Below, piece after piece: positions 17,510-28,380 of a stretch of 64,000 bases of DNA. Both the position numbers and the translations under genes were made by a program. Position 1 is the stretch's first letter; the number at the start of each line of letters is the position of its first letter. This DNA is from Pseudomonas lalkuanensis (lineage in GTDB: Bacteria > Pseudomonadota > Gammaproteobacteria > Pseudomonadales > Pseudomonadaceae): positions 5,064,001 through 5,128,000 of the forward strand of contig NZ_CP043311.1 of assembly GCF_008807375.1 (NCBI RefSeq). The letters are read 5' to 3'. Below the pieces are notes generated by a model, which had not been told where the DNA came from, did no database searches, and was given only the letters and a program-made list of their open reading frames with translations.

Positions 17510-18681
17510 CGGCTCGCCCAGGTTTTCAGACCACGGGTCAGGCGCTGCACCGCCTCTTCCAGACGTGGCAGGCCCTGGGTGTAGGCAAAGCGCACGTGGT
17601 GGCCCGCCTGGTGACGGCCGAAATCCAGGCCCGGCGTGAAGGCGAGGTATTCGGTTTCGATGAAGTGGCGGCAGAAGGCGTAGGCATCGCCACCAAAGGC
17701 GGAAATGTCGGCATAAAGGTAGAAGGCGCCTTCCGGCTCGACCGCGATGCGGAAGCCCAGTTCGCGGAGGGCCGGTAGCAGGTAGTCGCGGCGGCGGGCG
17801 AACTCTTCGCGGCGTTCTTCGAGGATTTCCAGGGTTTGTGGCTGGAAGCAGGCCAGGGCCGCATGCTGGGCCATCGAGGGCGCACTGATATAGAGATTCT
17901 GCGCCAGCTTCTCCAGTTCGGGCACTGCATCGGCCGGCGCCACCAGCCAGCCCAGGCGCCAGCCGGTCATGCCGAAATACTTCGAGAAGCTGTTCAGCAC
18001 GAACGCCTCGTCATCAACCTCCAGCACGCTGCTGGCTTCCATCCCGTACGTCAGGCCGTGGTAGATCTCGTCCACCACCAGGTGGCCACCGCGTGCCTTG
18101 AGGGCCTGAGACAGGGCCGCCAGCTCATCGGCGTGCAGTAAGGTGCCGGTTGGGTTGGCCGGCGAGGCGACCAGCGCCCCCACGCTGTCGGAATCCCAGT
18201 ACCGTTCGACCAGTTGCGGGGTCAGTTGGTAACGGGTTTCGGGGCCTACCGGCACCAGCTGTGCAGCGCCTTCCACCAGGCGCAGGAAGTGGCGATTGCA
18301 GGGATAGCCGGGGTCGGCCAGCAGCCAGTGCCTGCCCGGGTCCACCAGCAGGCTGCTGGCCAGCAGCAGGGCGCCGGAGCCACCCGGGGTGATGAGAATG
18401 CGATCTGGGTCTATGTTCAACCGATAGCGCGATGCATAGAAGCCGGCGATGGCTTCGCGCAACTGCGGCAGGCCGCGAGCGGCGGTGTAACGGGTATGCC
18501 CGGCGGCCAGGGCTGCCTGGCCGGCCTGGACGATGGGCTCGGCGGTGGTGAAGTCCGGCTCGCCGATTTCCAGGTGGATCACGTCGTGACCCGCCGCCTG
18601 GAGTTCGTTGGCCCGGGCCAGCAGGGCCATGACGTGGAAGGGTTCGATGGCGCGACTGCGCGCACTGTAGGGCTGGGCCAT
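17506..18681 (-). CDS. PLP-dependent class I/II aminotransferase
   Basis: A 391-residue fold-type I aminotransferase. Visible motifs are LEIGEPDF near residue 41, the pyridine-stacking region [26 protein letters not shown], and the Schiff-base lysine in [15 protein letters not shown] at about residue 229. The substrate cannot be told from sequence; related proteins act on aspartate, alanine or aromatic amino acids. ATG 18681 is chosen over an upstream frame extension because of AAGGAAGG five bases before it and the family-like start [15 protein letters not shown]. Confidence 0.9.
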   Translation of the reverse strand: MAQPYSARSRAIEPFHVMALLARANELQAAGHDVIHLEIGEPDFTTAEPIVQAGQAALAAGHTRYTAARGLPQLREAIAGFYASRYRLNIDPDRILITPGGSGALLLASSLLVDPGRHWLLADPGYPCNRHFLRLVEGAAQLVPVGPETRYQLTPQLVERYWDSDSVGALVASPANPTGTLLHADELAALSQALKARGGHLVVDEIYHGLTYGMEASSVLEVDDEAFVLNSFSKYFGMTGWRLGWLVAPADAVPELEKLAQNLYISAPSMAQHAALACFQPQTLEILEERREEFARRRDYLLPALRELGFRIAVEPEGAFYLYADISAFGGDAYAFCRHFIETEYLAFTPGLDFGRHQAGHHVRFAYTQGLPRLEEAVQRLTRGLKTWASR

Positions 18682-18874
18682 TGGCCTTCCTTTATTAAGG
18701 CAAAGAGAGGATTCTAACCAATGGTCCCTGGACGCTGCAGCATGTGCGACGCGGGGAGTAGCGTACCCGGATTTGATCTGGTAAGTTCGCCCGCTTGCAG
18801 CCGCAGGGCCGGTATGACCGGCGATGGACCATAATCCTGCGCAATGGATTAGAGAAAGTGAGAGGCGGCCATCC

Positions 18875-19318
18875 ATGCCCACCAATGCAAAACAACAGAA
18901 CAGCCAGTTGATTCGTGGCTTCGTGCCCTACCAAGAGACCAAGGGCGAGGAGTACATGAGCGACCGCATGCGCGCTCACTTCACCAACATCCTCAACAAA
19001 TGGAAGCAGGAGTTGATGGAAGAGGTGGACCGTACCGTGCACCACATGCAGGACGAAGCTGCCAACTTCCCCGACCCGGCCGACCGCGCCAGCCAGGAAG
19101 AAGAATTCAGCCTGGAACTGCGCGCCCGCGACCGCGAGCGCAAGCTGATCAAGAAGATCGACGAGACCCTCCAGCTGATCGAAGACAACGATTACGGCTG
19201 GTGCGACTCCTGCGGCGTCGAGATCGGCATCCGCCGTCTGGAAGCCCGCCCCACAGCCACCCTCTGCATCGACTGCAAGACTCTGGCGGAGATCAAGGAA
19301 AAGCAGCTCGGCTCCTGA
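18875..19318 (+). CDS. dksA: RNA polymerase-binding transcription factor DksA
   Basis: DksA works with ppGpp in the secondary channel of RNA polymerase, repressing rRNA promoters and activating amino acid genes. The 147-residue product has a coiled coil (about 35-108) with the DPADRASQEE tip carrying the catalytic-like aspartates, and a zinc finger formed by CDSCGVEIG and CIDCKTLAEI. All four cysteines are kept, so this is the zinc form rather than DksA2. ATG 18875 gives the conserved start MPTNAKQQNSQLIRGFV. gluQ follows after a hairpin. Confidence 0.97.
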   Translation: MPTNAKQQNSQLIRGFVPYQETKGEEYMSDRMRAHFTNILNKWKQELMEEVDRTVHHMQDEAANFPDPADRASQEEEFSLELRARDRERKLIKKIDETLQLIEDNDYGWCDSCGVEIGIRRLEARPTATLCIDCKTLAEIKEKQLGS

Positions 19319-19325
19319 TGCCGAA

Positions 19326-19354
19326 ACGGGGCGCCAACGGCGCCCCGTCGCTTT
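19326..19354 (+). terminator. Terminator-like hairpin between dksA and gluQ
   Basis: A perfect ten-base-pair stem (ACGGGGCGCC / GGCGCCCCGT) with an AAC loop, followed by CGCTTT, starts eight bases after the dksA stop and 17 bases before gluQ. The weak T tract suggests partial termination; gluQ read-through control from dksA by such a terminator is known in Shigella. Confidence 0.6.
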
Positions 19355-19370
19355 ACAGGGCCCCGCCCCA

Positions 19371-20258
19371 ATGACGTCCCCTGCCTATATCGGGCGTTTC
19401 GCCCCCACGCCTAGCGGCTATCTGCATTTCGGCTCGCTGGTCGCCGCCCTCGCTTCCTACCTCGACGCCCGCGCAAAAGGTGGCCGCTGGCTGCTGCGCA
19501 TGGAAGACCTCGACCCGCCACGGGAGGTCGAAGGCGCCCAGGCGGCGATCCTCCATACCCTGGAGAACTACGGTTTCCAATGGGACGGCGAAATGGTCCG
19601 CCAGAGCGATCGCCATGAGGTCTACGCCAAGGTGATCGACCGTCTCTACGAGATGGGACTGGCCTACGCCTGCACCTGTTCGCGCAAGCAACTGGAAGGG
19701 CACCAGGGTGTCTATCCCGGAATCTGCCGCAATGCCCAGCACCCGCAGCATGACGCAGCCATCCGCATTCGCGTGCCGGAGCTGGAATACCACTTCCACG
19801 ACCGCGTCCAGGGCGAGTACCGCCAGCACCTGGGCCGGGAAGTGGGCGATTTCGTCATTCGCCGTCGAGATGGCCTGTACGCCTATCAACTGGCCGTGGT
19901 GCTGGACGACGCCTGGCAGGGCGTGACCGATGTCGTCCGTGGCGCCGACCTGCTGGATTCCACGCCGCGCCAGCTCTATCTTCAGGAATTGCTGGGGTTC
20001 AGCCAGCCACGCTACCTGCATGTTCCGCTGATCATCCAGCCGGACGGCCACAAACTGGGCAAGTCCTACCGCTCGCCGCCACTACCGGCCGACAGCGCCG
20101 GACCGCTGCTGATGCGCGCCCTGCGCGCCCTGGGCCAGGAGCCACCGCCCGAACTGGCCGGCTGCAGCCCTCGCGAAGTGCTGGAATGGAGCATCACCCA
20201 CTGGGACGCCGGGCGAATACCGCGTGCCAGGACCCTGGCCGAAGCCCGGCTTCGCTAG
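19371..20258 (+). CDS. gluQ: Glutamyl-Q tRNA(Asp) synthetase
   Basis: GluQ (YadB, 295 residues) attaches glutamate to queuosine at position 34 of tRNA-Asp. It is a truncated GluRS lacking the anticodon-binding domain. It has the HIGH-like TPSGYLHFGSL (about 14-24), a zinc-binding segment with CTCSRKQLEGHQGVYPGICR (about 101-120), and KLGKS in place of KMSKS at about 229. It probably depends largely on dksA read-through, given the short gap with a hairpin. Confidence 0.95.
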   Translation: MTSPAYIGRFAPTPSGYLHFGSLVAALASYLDARAKGGRWLLRMEDLDPPREVEGAQAAILHTLENYGFQWDGEMVRQSDRHEVYAKVIDRLYEMGLAYACTCSRKQLEGHQGVYPGICRNAQHPQHDAAIRIRVPELEYHFHDRVQGEYRQHLGREVGDFVIRRRDGLYAYQLAVVLDDAWQGVTDVVRGADLLDSTPRQLYLQELLGFSQPRYLHVPLIIQPDGHKLGKSYRSPPLPADSAGPLLMRALRALGQEPPPELAGCSPREVLEWSITHWDAGRIPRARTLAEARLR

Positions 20259-20319
20259 CCTCTCGCCCGCCGATGGTGCATTCGCTACCATCGCGGCAGA
20301 CACGACGAGATTTTGTGGC

Positions 20320-20496
20320 ATGTACATCTATCGACTGGTCCTGCTCCTGGTGGTGGGAATCTACCTGTTCTCCCCCGCCATCATGGATTGGTGGATCGAC
20401 CCCAACGGTGCCTGGTACCGCCCCTACCTGCTGTGGCTGATCCTGATCGTGGTGACCTTCATCCTGCAGAGTCAACGCGATGCTGATGAGCTTTAG
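20320..20496 (+). CDS. cbrX: CbrX-like small membrane protein
   Basis: A 58-residue protein with two hydrophobic helices (about 5-20 and 37-52) separated by a short tryptophan-rich loop (MDWWIDPNGAWYRPY). Its last 17 bases overlap the start of cbrA, so the two are translated together. P. putida work describes a small membrane gene named cbrX in the same position of a cbrXAB operon; I use that name by position and from memory. Its function is unknown; a role in CbrA synthesis or membrane assembly is a guess. Confidence 0.75.
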   Translation: MYIYRLVLLLVVGIYLFSPAIMDWWIDPNGAWYRPYLLWLILIVVTFILQSQRDADEL

Positions 20497-23434
20497 CCTC
20501 ACGCAGCTGATCCTGATCAGCGCTGCCTACCTTCTGGCCCTTTTCGGCGTGGCCTGGCTCAGTGACCGTGGCTTCGTCCCGCGCTGGATCATCCGCCATC
20601 CGCTGACCTACACCCTGTCGCTGGGCGTCTACGCCAGCGCCTGGGCGTTCTACGGCACCGTCGGCCTGGCCTACCAGTACGGCTACGGCTTCCTCGCCAG
20701 CTACCTCGGCGTATCCGGTGCCTTCCTGTTGGCGCCGGTGCTGCTCTATCCAATTTTGCGGATCACCCGCACCTATCAGCTCTCTTCCCTGGCCGACCTG
20801 TTCGCCTTCCGCTTCCGCAGCACCTGGGCCGGCGCGCTGACCACGGTGATCATGATCATTGGCGTCCTGCCGCTGCTGGCCTTGCAGATCCAGGCAGTGG
20901 CCGACTCCATCGGCATCCTCACCCGCGAGCCGGTGCACAACCGCGTCGCCCTGAGCTTCTGCGCACTGATCACCCTCTTCACCATCCTCTTCGGCGCACG
21001 CCATATCGCCACCCGCGAGAAGCACGCCGGCCTCGTCTTCGCCATCGCCTTCGAGTCGGTGGTCAAGCTGGTGGCCCTGGGCGGCATTGGCCTCTACGCA
21101 CTCTATGGGGTGTTCGGCGGCCCGCGTGAACTGGAACTCTGGCTGTTGCAGAACCAGGCTGCGCTGTCCACCCTGCACACCCCACTGCAGGAAGGACCCT
21201 GGCGGACCCTCCTGCTGGTGTTCTTCGCGTCGGCGATCGTCATGCCGCACATGTACCACATGACCTTCACCGAGAACCTCAACCCGCGCGCGATGGTCAG
21301 CGCGAGCTGGGGCTTGCCGCTGTTCCTGCTGCTGATGAGCCTGGCGATCCCGCTGATCCTCTGGGCTGGCCTCAAGCTGGGCGCCACCACCAATCCGGAA
21401 TACTTCACCCTGGGCCTCGGCATCGCCGTGGATAACCCGGTACTGGCCCTTCTGGCGTACGTCGGCGGCCTGTCCGCCGCCAGCGGCCTGATCATCGTGC
21501 TGACGCTGGCGCTCTCCGGCATGGCCCTCAACCACCTGGTGCTGCCGCTCTACCAGCCGCCGGCCGAGGGCAACATCTACCGCTGGCTGAAGTGGACCCG
21601 CCGCGCGCTGATCGCCTTCATCATCATGGCGGGCTACGGCTTCTATCTGCTGCTGGGGGCCGAGCAGGACCTGTCCAACCTCGGCATAGTCGCCTTCGTC
21701 GCCACCCTGCAATTCCTGCCGGGCGCGCTCTCGGTGCTCTACTGGCCGACCGCCAACCGCCGCGGTTTCATTGCCGGCCTGCTGGCGGGCTTCCTCGTCT
21801 GGCTGTTCGCCATGCTGCTGCCGCTGGTGGGCAACCTGCAGGGCATCTACCTGCCGCTGTTCAACGCCATCTACGTACTCGACGACACCAGCTGGCACAT
21901 CGCGGCCATCGCCTCCCTGGCGGCCAACGTGCTGATCTTCACCCTGGTTTCGCTGTTCACCGAAGCCAGCCCGGAAGAACGCAGCGCCGCCGAAGCCTGC
22001 ACCGTGGACAACGTGCGCCGGCCGCAGCGCCGTGAACTGCTGGCCAGCTCGCCCCAGGAATTCGCCACCCAGCTGGCCAAGCCCCTGGGCGCCAAGACCG
22101 CTCAGAAGGAAGTGGAGCAGGCGCTGCGCGACCTCCACCTGCCCTTCGACGAACGCCGCCCCTATGCCCTGCGCCGCCTGCGCGACCGCATCGAGGCCAA
22201 CCTTTCCGGCCTGATGGGCCCCAGCGTGGCCCAGGACATGGTGGAAACCTTCCTGCCCTACAAGTCCGGCAGCGAGGGCTACGTCACCGAAGACATCCAC
22301 TTCATCGAAAGCCGCCTTGAGGACTACCACTCGCGCCTCACGGGCCTGGCCGCCGAACTGGACGCCCTGCGTCGCTACCATCGCCAGACGCTGCAGGAAC
22401 TGCCGATGGGCGTCTGCTCGCTGGCCAAGGACCAGGAAATCCTCATGTGGAACCGTGCCATGGAGGAACTGACCGAGATTCCGGCGCAGCGCGTCGTGGG
22501 ATCGCGACTGTCCACCATCGCCGAACCCTGGAAGGGCTTGCTGGAAGGCTTCATCAACCTGCCCGACGAGCACCTCCACAAGCAGCGCCTGACGCTGGAT
22601 GGCCAGGTCCGCGCACTGAACCTGCACAAGGCGGCGATCGAAGAACCCCTGGCCCCCGGCAGCAGCGGCCTGGTGTTGCTGGTGGAAGACGTGACCGACA
22701 CCCAGTTGCTGGAAGACAAGCTGGTGCACTCCGAGCGCCTGGCCTCCATCGGCCGCCTGGCCGCCGGCGTCGCCCACGAGATCGGTAACCCCATCACCGG
22801 CATCGCCTGCCTGGCGCAGAACCTGCGGGAAGAACGCGAAGGGGATGCGGAGATCAAGGAGCTCAGCAGCCAGATCCTCGAACAGACCAAGCGCGTCACC
22901 CGCATCGTCCAGTCCCTGATGAGCTTCGCCCATGCCGGCGGCCGCCAGCAGGCGAGCGAGCCGGTGTGCCTGGCCGAGGTGGCCCAGGATGCGATCGGCC
23001 TGCTATCGCTGAACAAGCGCAGCATCGAGGTGAACTTCTTCAACCTCTGCGATCCGCATCATGTGGTCGAAGGCGACCCGCAGCGCCTCGCCCAGGTGCT
23101 TATCAACCTGCTGTCCAACGCCCGCGACGCCTCCCCCGTGGGCAGCGCCATCCGCGTGCGCAGCGAAGCTTCGGAACATACCGTCGACCTCGTCGTCGAG
23201 GACGAAGGCAGCGGTATTCCGAAGGCGATCATGGATCGCCTGTTCGAACCCTTCTTCACCACCAAGGACCCAGGGAAAGGGACCGGCCTTGGCCTTGCAC
23301 TGGTCTATTCGATCGTGGAAGAGCATTATGGACAGATAACCATCGAAAGCCCGGCCGACTCCGAGCACCAGCGCGGCACCCGCATCAGGGTGACGCTGCC
23401 TCGTTTTGTCGAAGCGACATCCGCCGTGAGCTGA
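20480..23434 (+). CDS. cbrA: Sensor histidine kinase CbrA with transporter-like domain
   Basis: CbrA senses carbon/nitrogen status and phosphorylates CbrB. Its 984 residues comprise an SLC5-type sodium/solute symporter domain with about 13 membrane helices (about 5-500), which has been linked to histidine transport. A linker STAC-like region follows (about 500-620), then a PAS domain (about 630-730, with [22 protein letters not shown]), a HisKA helix with the phospho-acceptor in [11 protein letters not shown] (about His766), and a HATPase domain with [18 protein letters not shown] and [14 protein letters not shown]. It ends 22 bases before cbrB. Confidence 0.97.
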   Translation: MLMSFSLTQLILISAAYLLALFGVAWLSDRGFVPRWIIRHPLTYTLSLGVYASAWAFYGTVGLAYQYGYGFLASYLGVSGAFLLAPVLLYPILRITRTYQLSSLADLFAFRFRSTWAGALTTVIMIIGVLPLLALQIQAVADSIGILTREPVHNRVALSFCALITLFTILFGARHIATREKHAGLVFAIAFESVVKLVALGGIGLYALYGVFGGPRELELWLLQNQAALSTLHTPLQEGPWRTLLLVFFASAIVMPHMYHMTFTENLNPRAMVSASWGLPLFLLLMSLAIPLILWAGLKLGATTNPEYFTLGLGIAVDNPVLALLAYVGGLSAASGLIIVLTLALSGMALNHLVLPLYQPPAEGNIYRWLKWTRRALIAFIIMAGYGFYLLLGAEQDLSNLGIVAFVATLQFLPGALSVLYWPTANRRGFIAGLLAGFLVWLFAMLLPLVGNLQGIYLPLFNAIYVLDDTSWHIAAIASLAANVLIFTLVSLFTEASPEERSAAEACTVDNVRRPQRRELLASSPQEFATQLAKPLGAKTAQKEVEQALRDLHLPFDERRPYALRRLRDRIEANLSGLMGPSVAQDMVETFLPYKSGSEGYVTEDIHFIESRLEDYHSRLTGLAAELDALRRYHRQTLQELPMGVCSLAKDQEILMWNRAMEELTEIPAQRVVGSRLSTIAEPWKGLLEGFINLPDEHLHKQRLTLDGQVRALNLHKAAIEEPLAPGSSGLVLLVEDVTDTQLLEDKLVHSERLASIGRLAAGVAHEIGNPITGIACLAQNLREEREGDAEIKELSSQILEQTKRVTRIVQSLMSFAHAGGRQQASEPVCLAEVAQDAIGLLSLNKRSIEVNFFNLCDPHHVVEGDPQRLAQVLINLLSNARDASPVGSAIRVRSEASEHTVDLVVEDEGSGIPKAIMDRLFEPFFTTKDPGKGTGLGLALVYSIVEEHYGQITIESPADSEHQRGTRIRVTLPRFVEATSAVS

Positions 23435-23456
23435 GACCGTCTAGAGAGCCGAATTA

Positions 23457-24884
<1,428 letters not shown>

Positions 24885-24931
24885 GCGCCCGACGCGGGTG
24901 ACACCGAGGGAACACAAAGGGTTCCCCGCGC

Positions 24932-24958
24932 TGTTACCCCGCCTAACATCACGTAACA
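24932..24958 (+). promoter_or_regulatory. CbrB-type upstream activator site for crcZ
   Basis: TGTTAC, fifteen bases, then GTAACA forms the TGTTAC-N(12-15)-GTAACA palindrome attributed to CbrB. Its centre lies about 137 bases before the predicted crcZ start, a normal enhancer distance for a sigma-54 promoter. An extra half-site-like GGTAAC is at 24972-24977. Confidence 0.75.
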
Positions 24959-24960
24959 AA

Positions 24961-24997
24961 GCCGGGTCTAAAGGTAACGAAGACCCGGCTTTTTTTT
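24961..24997 (+). terminator. Rho-independent terminator of cbrAB
   Basis: Nine base pairs (GCCGGGTCT / AGACCCGGC) followed by an eight-T tract, starting 76 bases after the cbrB stop. It lies between the CbrB site and the crcZ promoter, separating the cbrB message from the sRNA. Confidence 0.88.
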
Positions 24998-25054
24998 GCC
25001 TACCGCCCAACCACGATTCCTCGCAAACCATTGATTTATAAGGAATCTCAAAAG

Positions 25055-25070
25055 TTGGCACGGCATCTGC
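25055..25070 (+). promoter_or_regulatory. Sigma-54 promoter of crcZ
   Basis: TTGGCACGGCATCTGC holds GG (25057-25058) and GC (25069-25070) ten bases apart, as required at -24 and -12. Transcription should start about 25081-25083. The CbrB palindrome upstream supplies the activator site. Confidence 0.85.
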
Positions 25071-25081
25071 TTTATCTGCGG

Positions 25082-25455
25082 CACAACAACAATAACAAAC
25101 GCTGAACCCCACAATAAAAACAAGACGTATCGACTCCAGCACAATAAAAACAAGACAGCGGAGGCGCAGCTAACTGATTCTTTTGGAGAGGAGTTGCCAT
25201 TGGGGCTTGCCCCACAGCCAGGCAGAGAACAACAAAAACTGCTTCCAAAGCAGCGCCAGTACTGGTTGGGTCACGGAATGATCACGGCACCATCAGCGTC
25301 CAAAGCAATCCGTTTGCTACTAACCCTCGATTGGAGGGCATATCCAGAGGTGAAATACCTGCTGGAACGGGTCGAACAACAAAAACACCAAGCCCGAAAC
25401 AATAAAAACAAAGCACGCACCAATTTGGGGGGGAGCTTCGGCTCCCCCAGTAGCT
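25082..25455 (+). ncRNA. crcZ: CrcZ, Hfq/Crc-sequestering small RNA
   Basis: An RNA of about 370 bases between cbrB and pcnB, the known crcZ place. It contains at least six CA-rich Hfq/Crc motifs: AACAACAATAACAA at 25085, ACAATAAAAACAAGAC at 25111 and again at 25141, AACAACAAAAAC at 25228 and 25375, and ACAATAAAAACAAAG at 25399. CrcZ titrates Hfq and Crc away from CA-motif mRNAs to relieve catabolite repression. It probably ends after the GGGGGAGC-TTCG-GCTCCCCC hairpin (25429-25448), which has only a weak T tract, so the 3' end is approximate. Frames running through it are not genes. Confidence 0.88.
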
Positions 25456-25567
25456 TTGGTTCCTTTCAGACCTTTTCTTCTCCATCCCCCCTCCCAGTGC
25501 TAGAATCCGCGGCCATCGTGCGCCCATATCCTTTTCTGGCCGTCCATTCCGCAAAACAGTGCATCCC

Positions 25568-26974
25568 ATGCTGAAGAAGCTGTTCCAGTCTTTCCGTTCG
25601 CCCCTTCGCCGCGCCCAGCATCCGCGCAGCACTCCCGAAGTACTGGGCAATAATCAGCATTCGCTGCACCGTTCGGGCATCAGTCGCAATGCCGTGCTGG
25701 TCGTCGATCGCCTGCAGAAGGCTGGCTACCAGGCCTACGTCGTCGGCGGTTGTGTCCGTGACCTGCTGCTGAACCTGCGCCCCAAGGACTTCGACGTGGC
25801 CACCAACGCCACACCCGAGCAGGTGCGCGCCGAATTCCGCAATGCGCGGGTGATCGGCCGCCGCTTCAAGCTGGCCCATGTGCAGTTCGGCCGGGAAATC
25901 ATCGAGGTCGCCACCTTCCGCGCCAACCACCCGCAAGGGGAGGAAGAGGAAGACAGCAACCAGGCCTCGCGCAACGAAAGCGGCCGCATCCTGCGCGACA
26001 ACGTGTACGGCAGCCTGGAAGACGACGCCCAGCGTCGCGACTTCACCATCAACGCGCTGTACTACGACCCAACCACCGAGCGCATCCTCGATTACGCCCA
26101 CGGCGTTCACGACATCCGCAACCGCCTGGTGCGCCTGATCGGCATTCCCGAGCAGCGTTACCAGGAAGACCCGGTGCGCATGCTCCGCGCCGCGCGTTTC
26201 GCCGCCAAGCTGGACTTCGAGATCGAGAAGCACAGCGCCGCGCCCATTCGCCGCCTGGCACCGATGCTGCGGGAAATCCCCTCGGCGCGCCTGTTCGACG
26301 AAGTGCTCAAGTTGTTCCTTGGCGGCAAGGCCGAGCGCACCTTCGAACTGCTGGTGGAGTACGACCTGTTCGCCCCGCTGTTCCCGGCCAGCGCCGCAGC
26401 CCTGGAACGCAACCCCGAATACACCGGCCGCCTGATTCGCCAGGCGCTGATCAACACCGACGAGCGCATTCGCCAGGGCAAGCCCGTTACCCCGGCCTTC
26501 CTCTTCGCCGCCCTGCTCTGGCCGGCCCTGCCCGCCCGCGCCGCGCAACTGCAGGAACGCGGCATGCCGCCGATCCCGGCGATGCAGGAAGCGGCCCATG
26601 TCCTGATCATGGAGCAGGTCCAGCGCACCGCCATTCCCAAGCGTTTCAGCATCCCGATCCGTGAAATCTGGGACATGCAGGAGCGCCTGCCGCGTCGTAA
26701 CGGCAAGCGTGCCGACCTGCTGCTGGAGAATCCGCGATTCCGCGCCGGTTACGACTTCCTCCTGCTGCGCGAAAGCGCCGGCGAGAAGACCGACGGCCTG
26801 GGTGACTGGTGGACGGACTACCAGGACGCCAGCGACAGCCAGCGCCGCAACATGATCCGCGAGCTCAATACCAAGGACGAGCAACAGCCCAGTGGCCAGC
26901 GCCGCCGCCGTGGTGGCAGCCGTCGTCGTCGCGGTCCGCGCAGCGAAGGCGCACCCGACAATTCGGGCGATTGA
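25568..26974 (+). CDS. pcnB: Poly(A) polymerase I
   Basis: PcnB adds A tails to RNA 3' ends and so promotes decay. The 468-residue protein belongs to the class II nucleotidyltransferases: VVGGCVRDLLLNLRPKDFDVATNATPEQ holds the metal-binding aspartates (about 60-80) and RRDFTINALYYD is the second motif. A basic C-terminal tail (RRRRGGSRRRRG) separates it from tRNA nucleotidyltransferase. I use ATG 25568 (MLKKLFQSF) as in relatives; a GTG nine bases upstream is also in frame. The ribosome binding site is weak. folK starts two bases after its stop. Confidence 0.93.
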   Translation: MLKKLFQSFRSPLRRAQHPRSTPEVLGNNQHSLHRSGISRNAVLVVDRLQKAGYQAYVVGGCVRDLLLNLRPKDFDVATNATPEQVRAEFRNARVIGRRFKLAHVQFGREIIEVATFRANHPQGEEEEDSNQASRNESGRILRDNVYGSLEDDAQRRDFTINALYYDPTTERILDYAHGVHDIRNRLVRLIGIPEQRYQEDPVRMLRAARFAAKLDFEIEKHSAAPIRRLAPMLREIPSARLFDEVLKLFLGGKAERTFELLVEYDLFAPLFPASAAALERNPEYTGRLIRQALINTDERIRQGKPVTPAFLFAALLWPALPARAAQLQERGMPPIPAMQEAAHVLIMEQVQRTAIPKRFSIPIREIWDMQERLPRRNGKRADLLLENPRFRAGYDFLLLRESAGEKTDGLGDWWTDYQDASDSQRRNMIRELNTKDEQQPSGQRRRRGGSRRRRGPRSEGAPDNSGD

Positions 26975-26976
26975 TC

Positions 26977-27477
26977 ATGGAGCGCGTGTATATCGGCCTC
27001 GGCAGTAACCTCGCGGAGCCCGTCAGCCAACTACGCGGCGCCCTTGCGGCCCTGGGCGAACTGCCTGGAACGCGCCTCGCGGCGGTGTCCTCGCTCTACA
27101 CCAGCGACCCCCTCGGCCCACCGGACCAGCCCCGCTACGTGAATGCCGTGGCGGCCCTGGATACCGAACTGGCTCCGCTGGAATTGCTGGACGCCCTGCA
27201 AGCCATCGAGCTGGCGCAAGGGCGTGTACGCAAGGATGAACGCTGGGGTCCGCGCACCCTGGACCTGGATATCCTGCTGTTCGGCCAGCATCGGCTCGAT
27301 GACCCTCGGTTACAGGTTCCGCACTACCACATGCACGCCCGCGCGTTCGTGCTCTATCCCCTGGCGGAGATCGCCGAAGACCTGCAACTGCCCGATGGGC
27401 GCCCGCTGCAGGCCCTGCTGGCAGCCTGCCCATTCGAAGGCCTCGAGCGCCTCCCCGACCTGGCGGTAACGCCGTAA
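26977..27477 (+). CDS. folK: 6-hydroxymethyl-7,8-dihydropterin pyrophosphokinase
   Basis: HPPK (166 residues) transfers pyrophosphate from ATP to 6-hydroxymethyl-dihydropterin, the substrate of FolP, which is also encoded in this window. Signatures are YIGLGSNL at the start and RWGPRTLDLDILLFG (about 89-103), with the two magnesium-binding aspartates in DLDI. It follows pcnB with a two-base gap, suggesting one transcript. Confidence 0.95.
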   Translation: MERVYIGLGSNLAEPVSQLRGALAALGELPGTRLAAVSSLYTSDPLGPPDQPRYVNAVAALDTELAPLELLDALQAIELAQGRVRKDERWGPRTLDLDILLFGQHRLDDPRLQVPHYHMHARAFVLYPLAEIAEDLQLPDGRPLQALLAACPFEGLERLPDLAVTP

Positions 27478-27579
27478 CAGGTCGGTAACACCTGCAATTG
27501 ACTTCATGCCCCCCCATCGGGACTATAGGCGTCCCGTTGCCCCGCGCCGGTGCAAACCGGCGCCGATGAGGACGTTTTC

Positions 27580-28380
27580 ATGCCCGATGTGACCCTGACC
27601 ACCCTGCAAGAGCTCAAGCTGAAAGGCGAGAAGATCGCCATGCTGACAGCCTACGACGCCACCTTTGCCCAGGCAGCCTGCCAGGCCGGCGTGGATGTGC
27701 TGCTGGTGGGCGACTCCCTTGGCATGGTCCTGCAGGGCCATGACAGCACCCTGCCGGTCAGCATGGCCGATATGGCCTACCACACCGCCGCCGTGAAACG
27801 CGGTAACCAGGGCGCGCTGATCATCAGCGACCTGCCGTTCATGGCCTACGCCAACCTCGAGCAGACCTTCGCCAATAGCGCCGCCCTGATGCAGGCCGGT
27901 GCGCACATGGTCAAGCTGGAAGGCGCCGCCTGGCTGGCCGACCCCATCCGCCTGCTGGCCGAGCGCGGTGTCCCGGTCTGCGCTCACCTGGGCCTGACCC
28001 CGCAAGCCGTGAACATCCTCGGCGGCTACAAGGTCCAGGGTCGCCAGGAAGCTCAGGCGCGCCAACTGCGTGCTGACGCCATGGCCCTGGAACAGGCCGG
28101 CGCCGCCATGCTGCTGCTCGAATGCGTACCCAGCGAGCTGGCCGCCGAAATCACTCAGTCGGTGAAGATCCCGGTGATCGGCATCGGCGCGGGTAGCGCC
28201 ACTGATGGCCAGGTGCTGGTCCTGCACGACATGCTCGGCCTGTCCCTCACCGGCCGCGCGCCCAAGTTCGTGAAGAATTTCATGGAAGGCCAGGCCAGCA
28301 TCCCGGCTGCCCTGTCGGCCTACGTCCGGGCCGTCAAGGATGTGACCTTCCCCGCTGCCGAACACGGATTCTCCGCATGA
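27580..28380 (+). CDS. panB: 3-methyl-2-oxobutanoate hydroxymethyltransferase
   Basis: PanB makes ketopantoate from alpha-ketoisovalerate and methylene-THF, the first committed step of pantothenate synthesis. The 266 residues show [24 protein letters not shown] (metal-binding Asp) and [17 protein letters not shown] 27580 has GATGAGGA upstream and gives the usual length; the longer frame to 27550 is not needed. The 102-base leader holds TTGACT and a TATAGG-like box with poor spacing, plus a GGCGC-type hairpin just before the gene. Its last four bases overlap panC. Confidence 0.96.
   Translation: MPDVTLTTLQELKLKGEKIAMLTAYDATFAQAACQAGVDVLLVGDSLGMVLQGHDSTLPVSMADMAYHTAAVKRGNQGALIISDLPFMAYANLEQTFANSAALMQAGAHMVKLEGAAWLADPIRLLAERGVPVCAHLGLTPQAVNILGGYKVQGRQEAQARQLRADAMALEQAGAAMLLLECVPSELAAEITQSVKIPVIGIGAGSATDGQVLVLHDMLGLSLTGRAPKFVKNFMEGQASIPAALSAYVRAVKDVTFPAAEHGFSA

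Noticed and set aside
20459..22933. 824-codon minus-strand open frame opposite cbrA
   Set aside because: It mirrors CbrA coding sequence, is rich in Gln/Gly/Ala/His like other shadows here, and has no ribosome binding site.
25194..25574. 126-codon frame inside the crcZ region
   Set aside because: The segment is the CrcZ RNA with CA motifs, and the frame has no domain.
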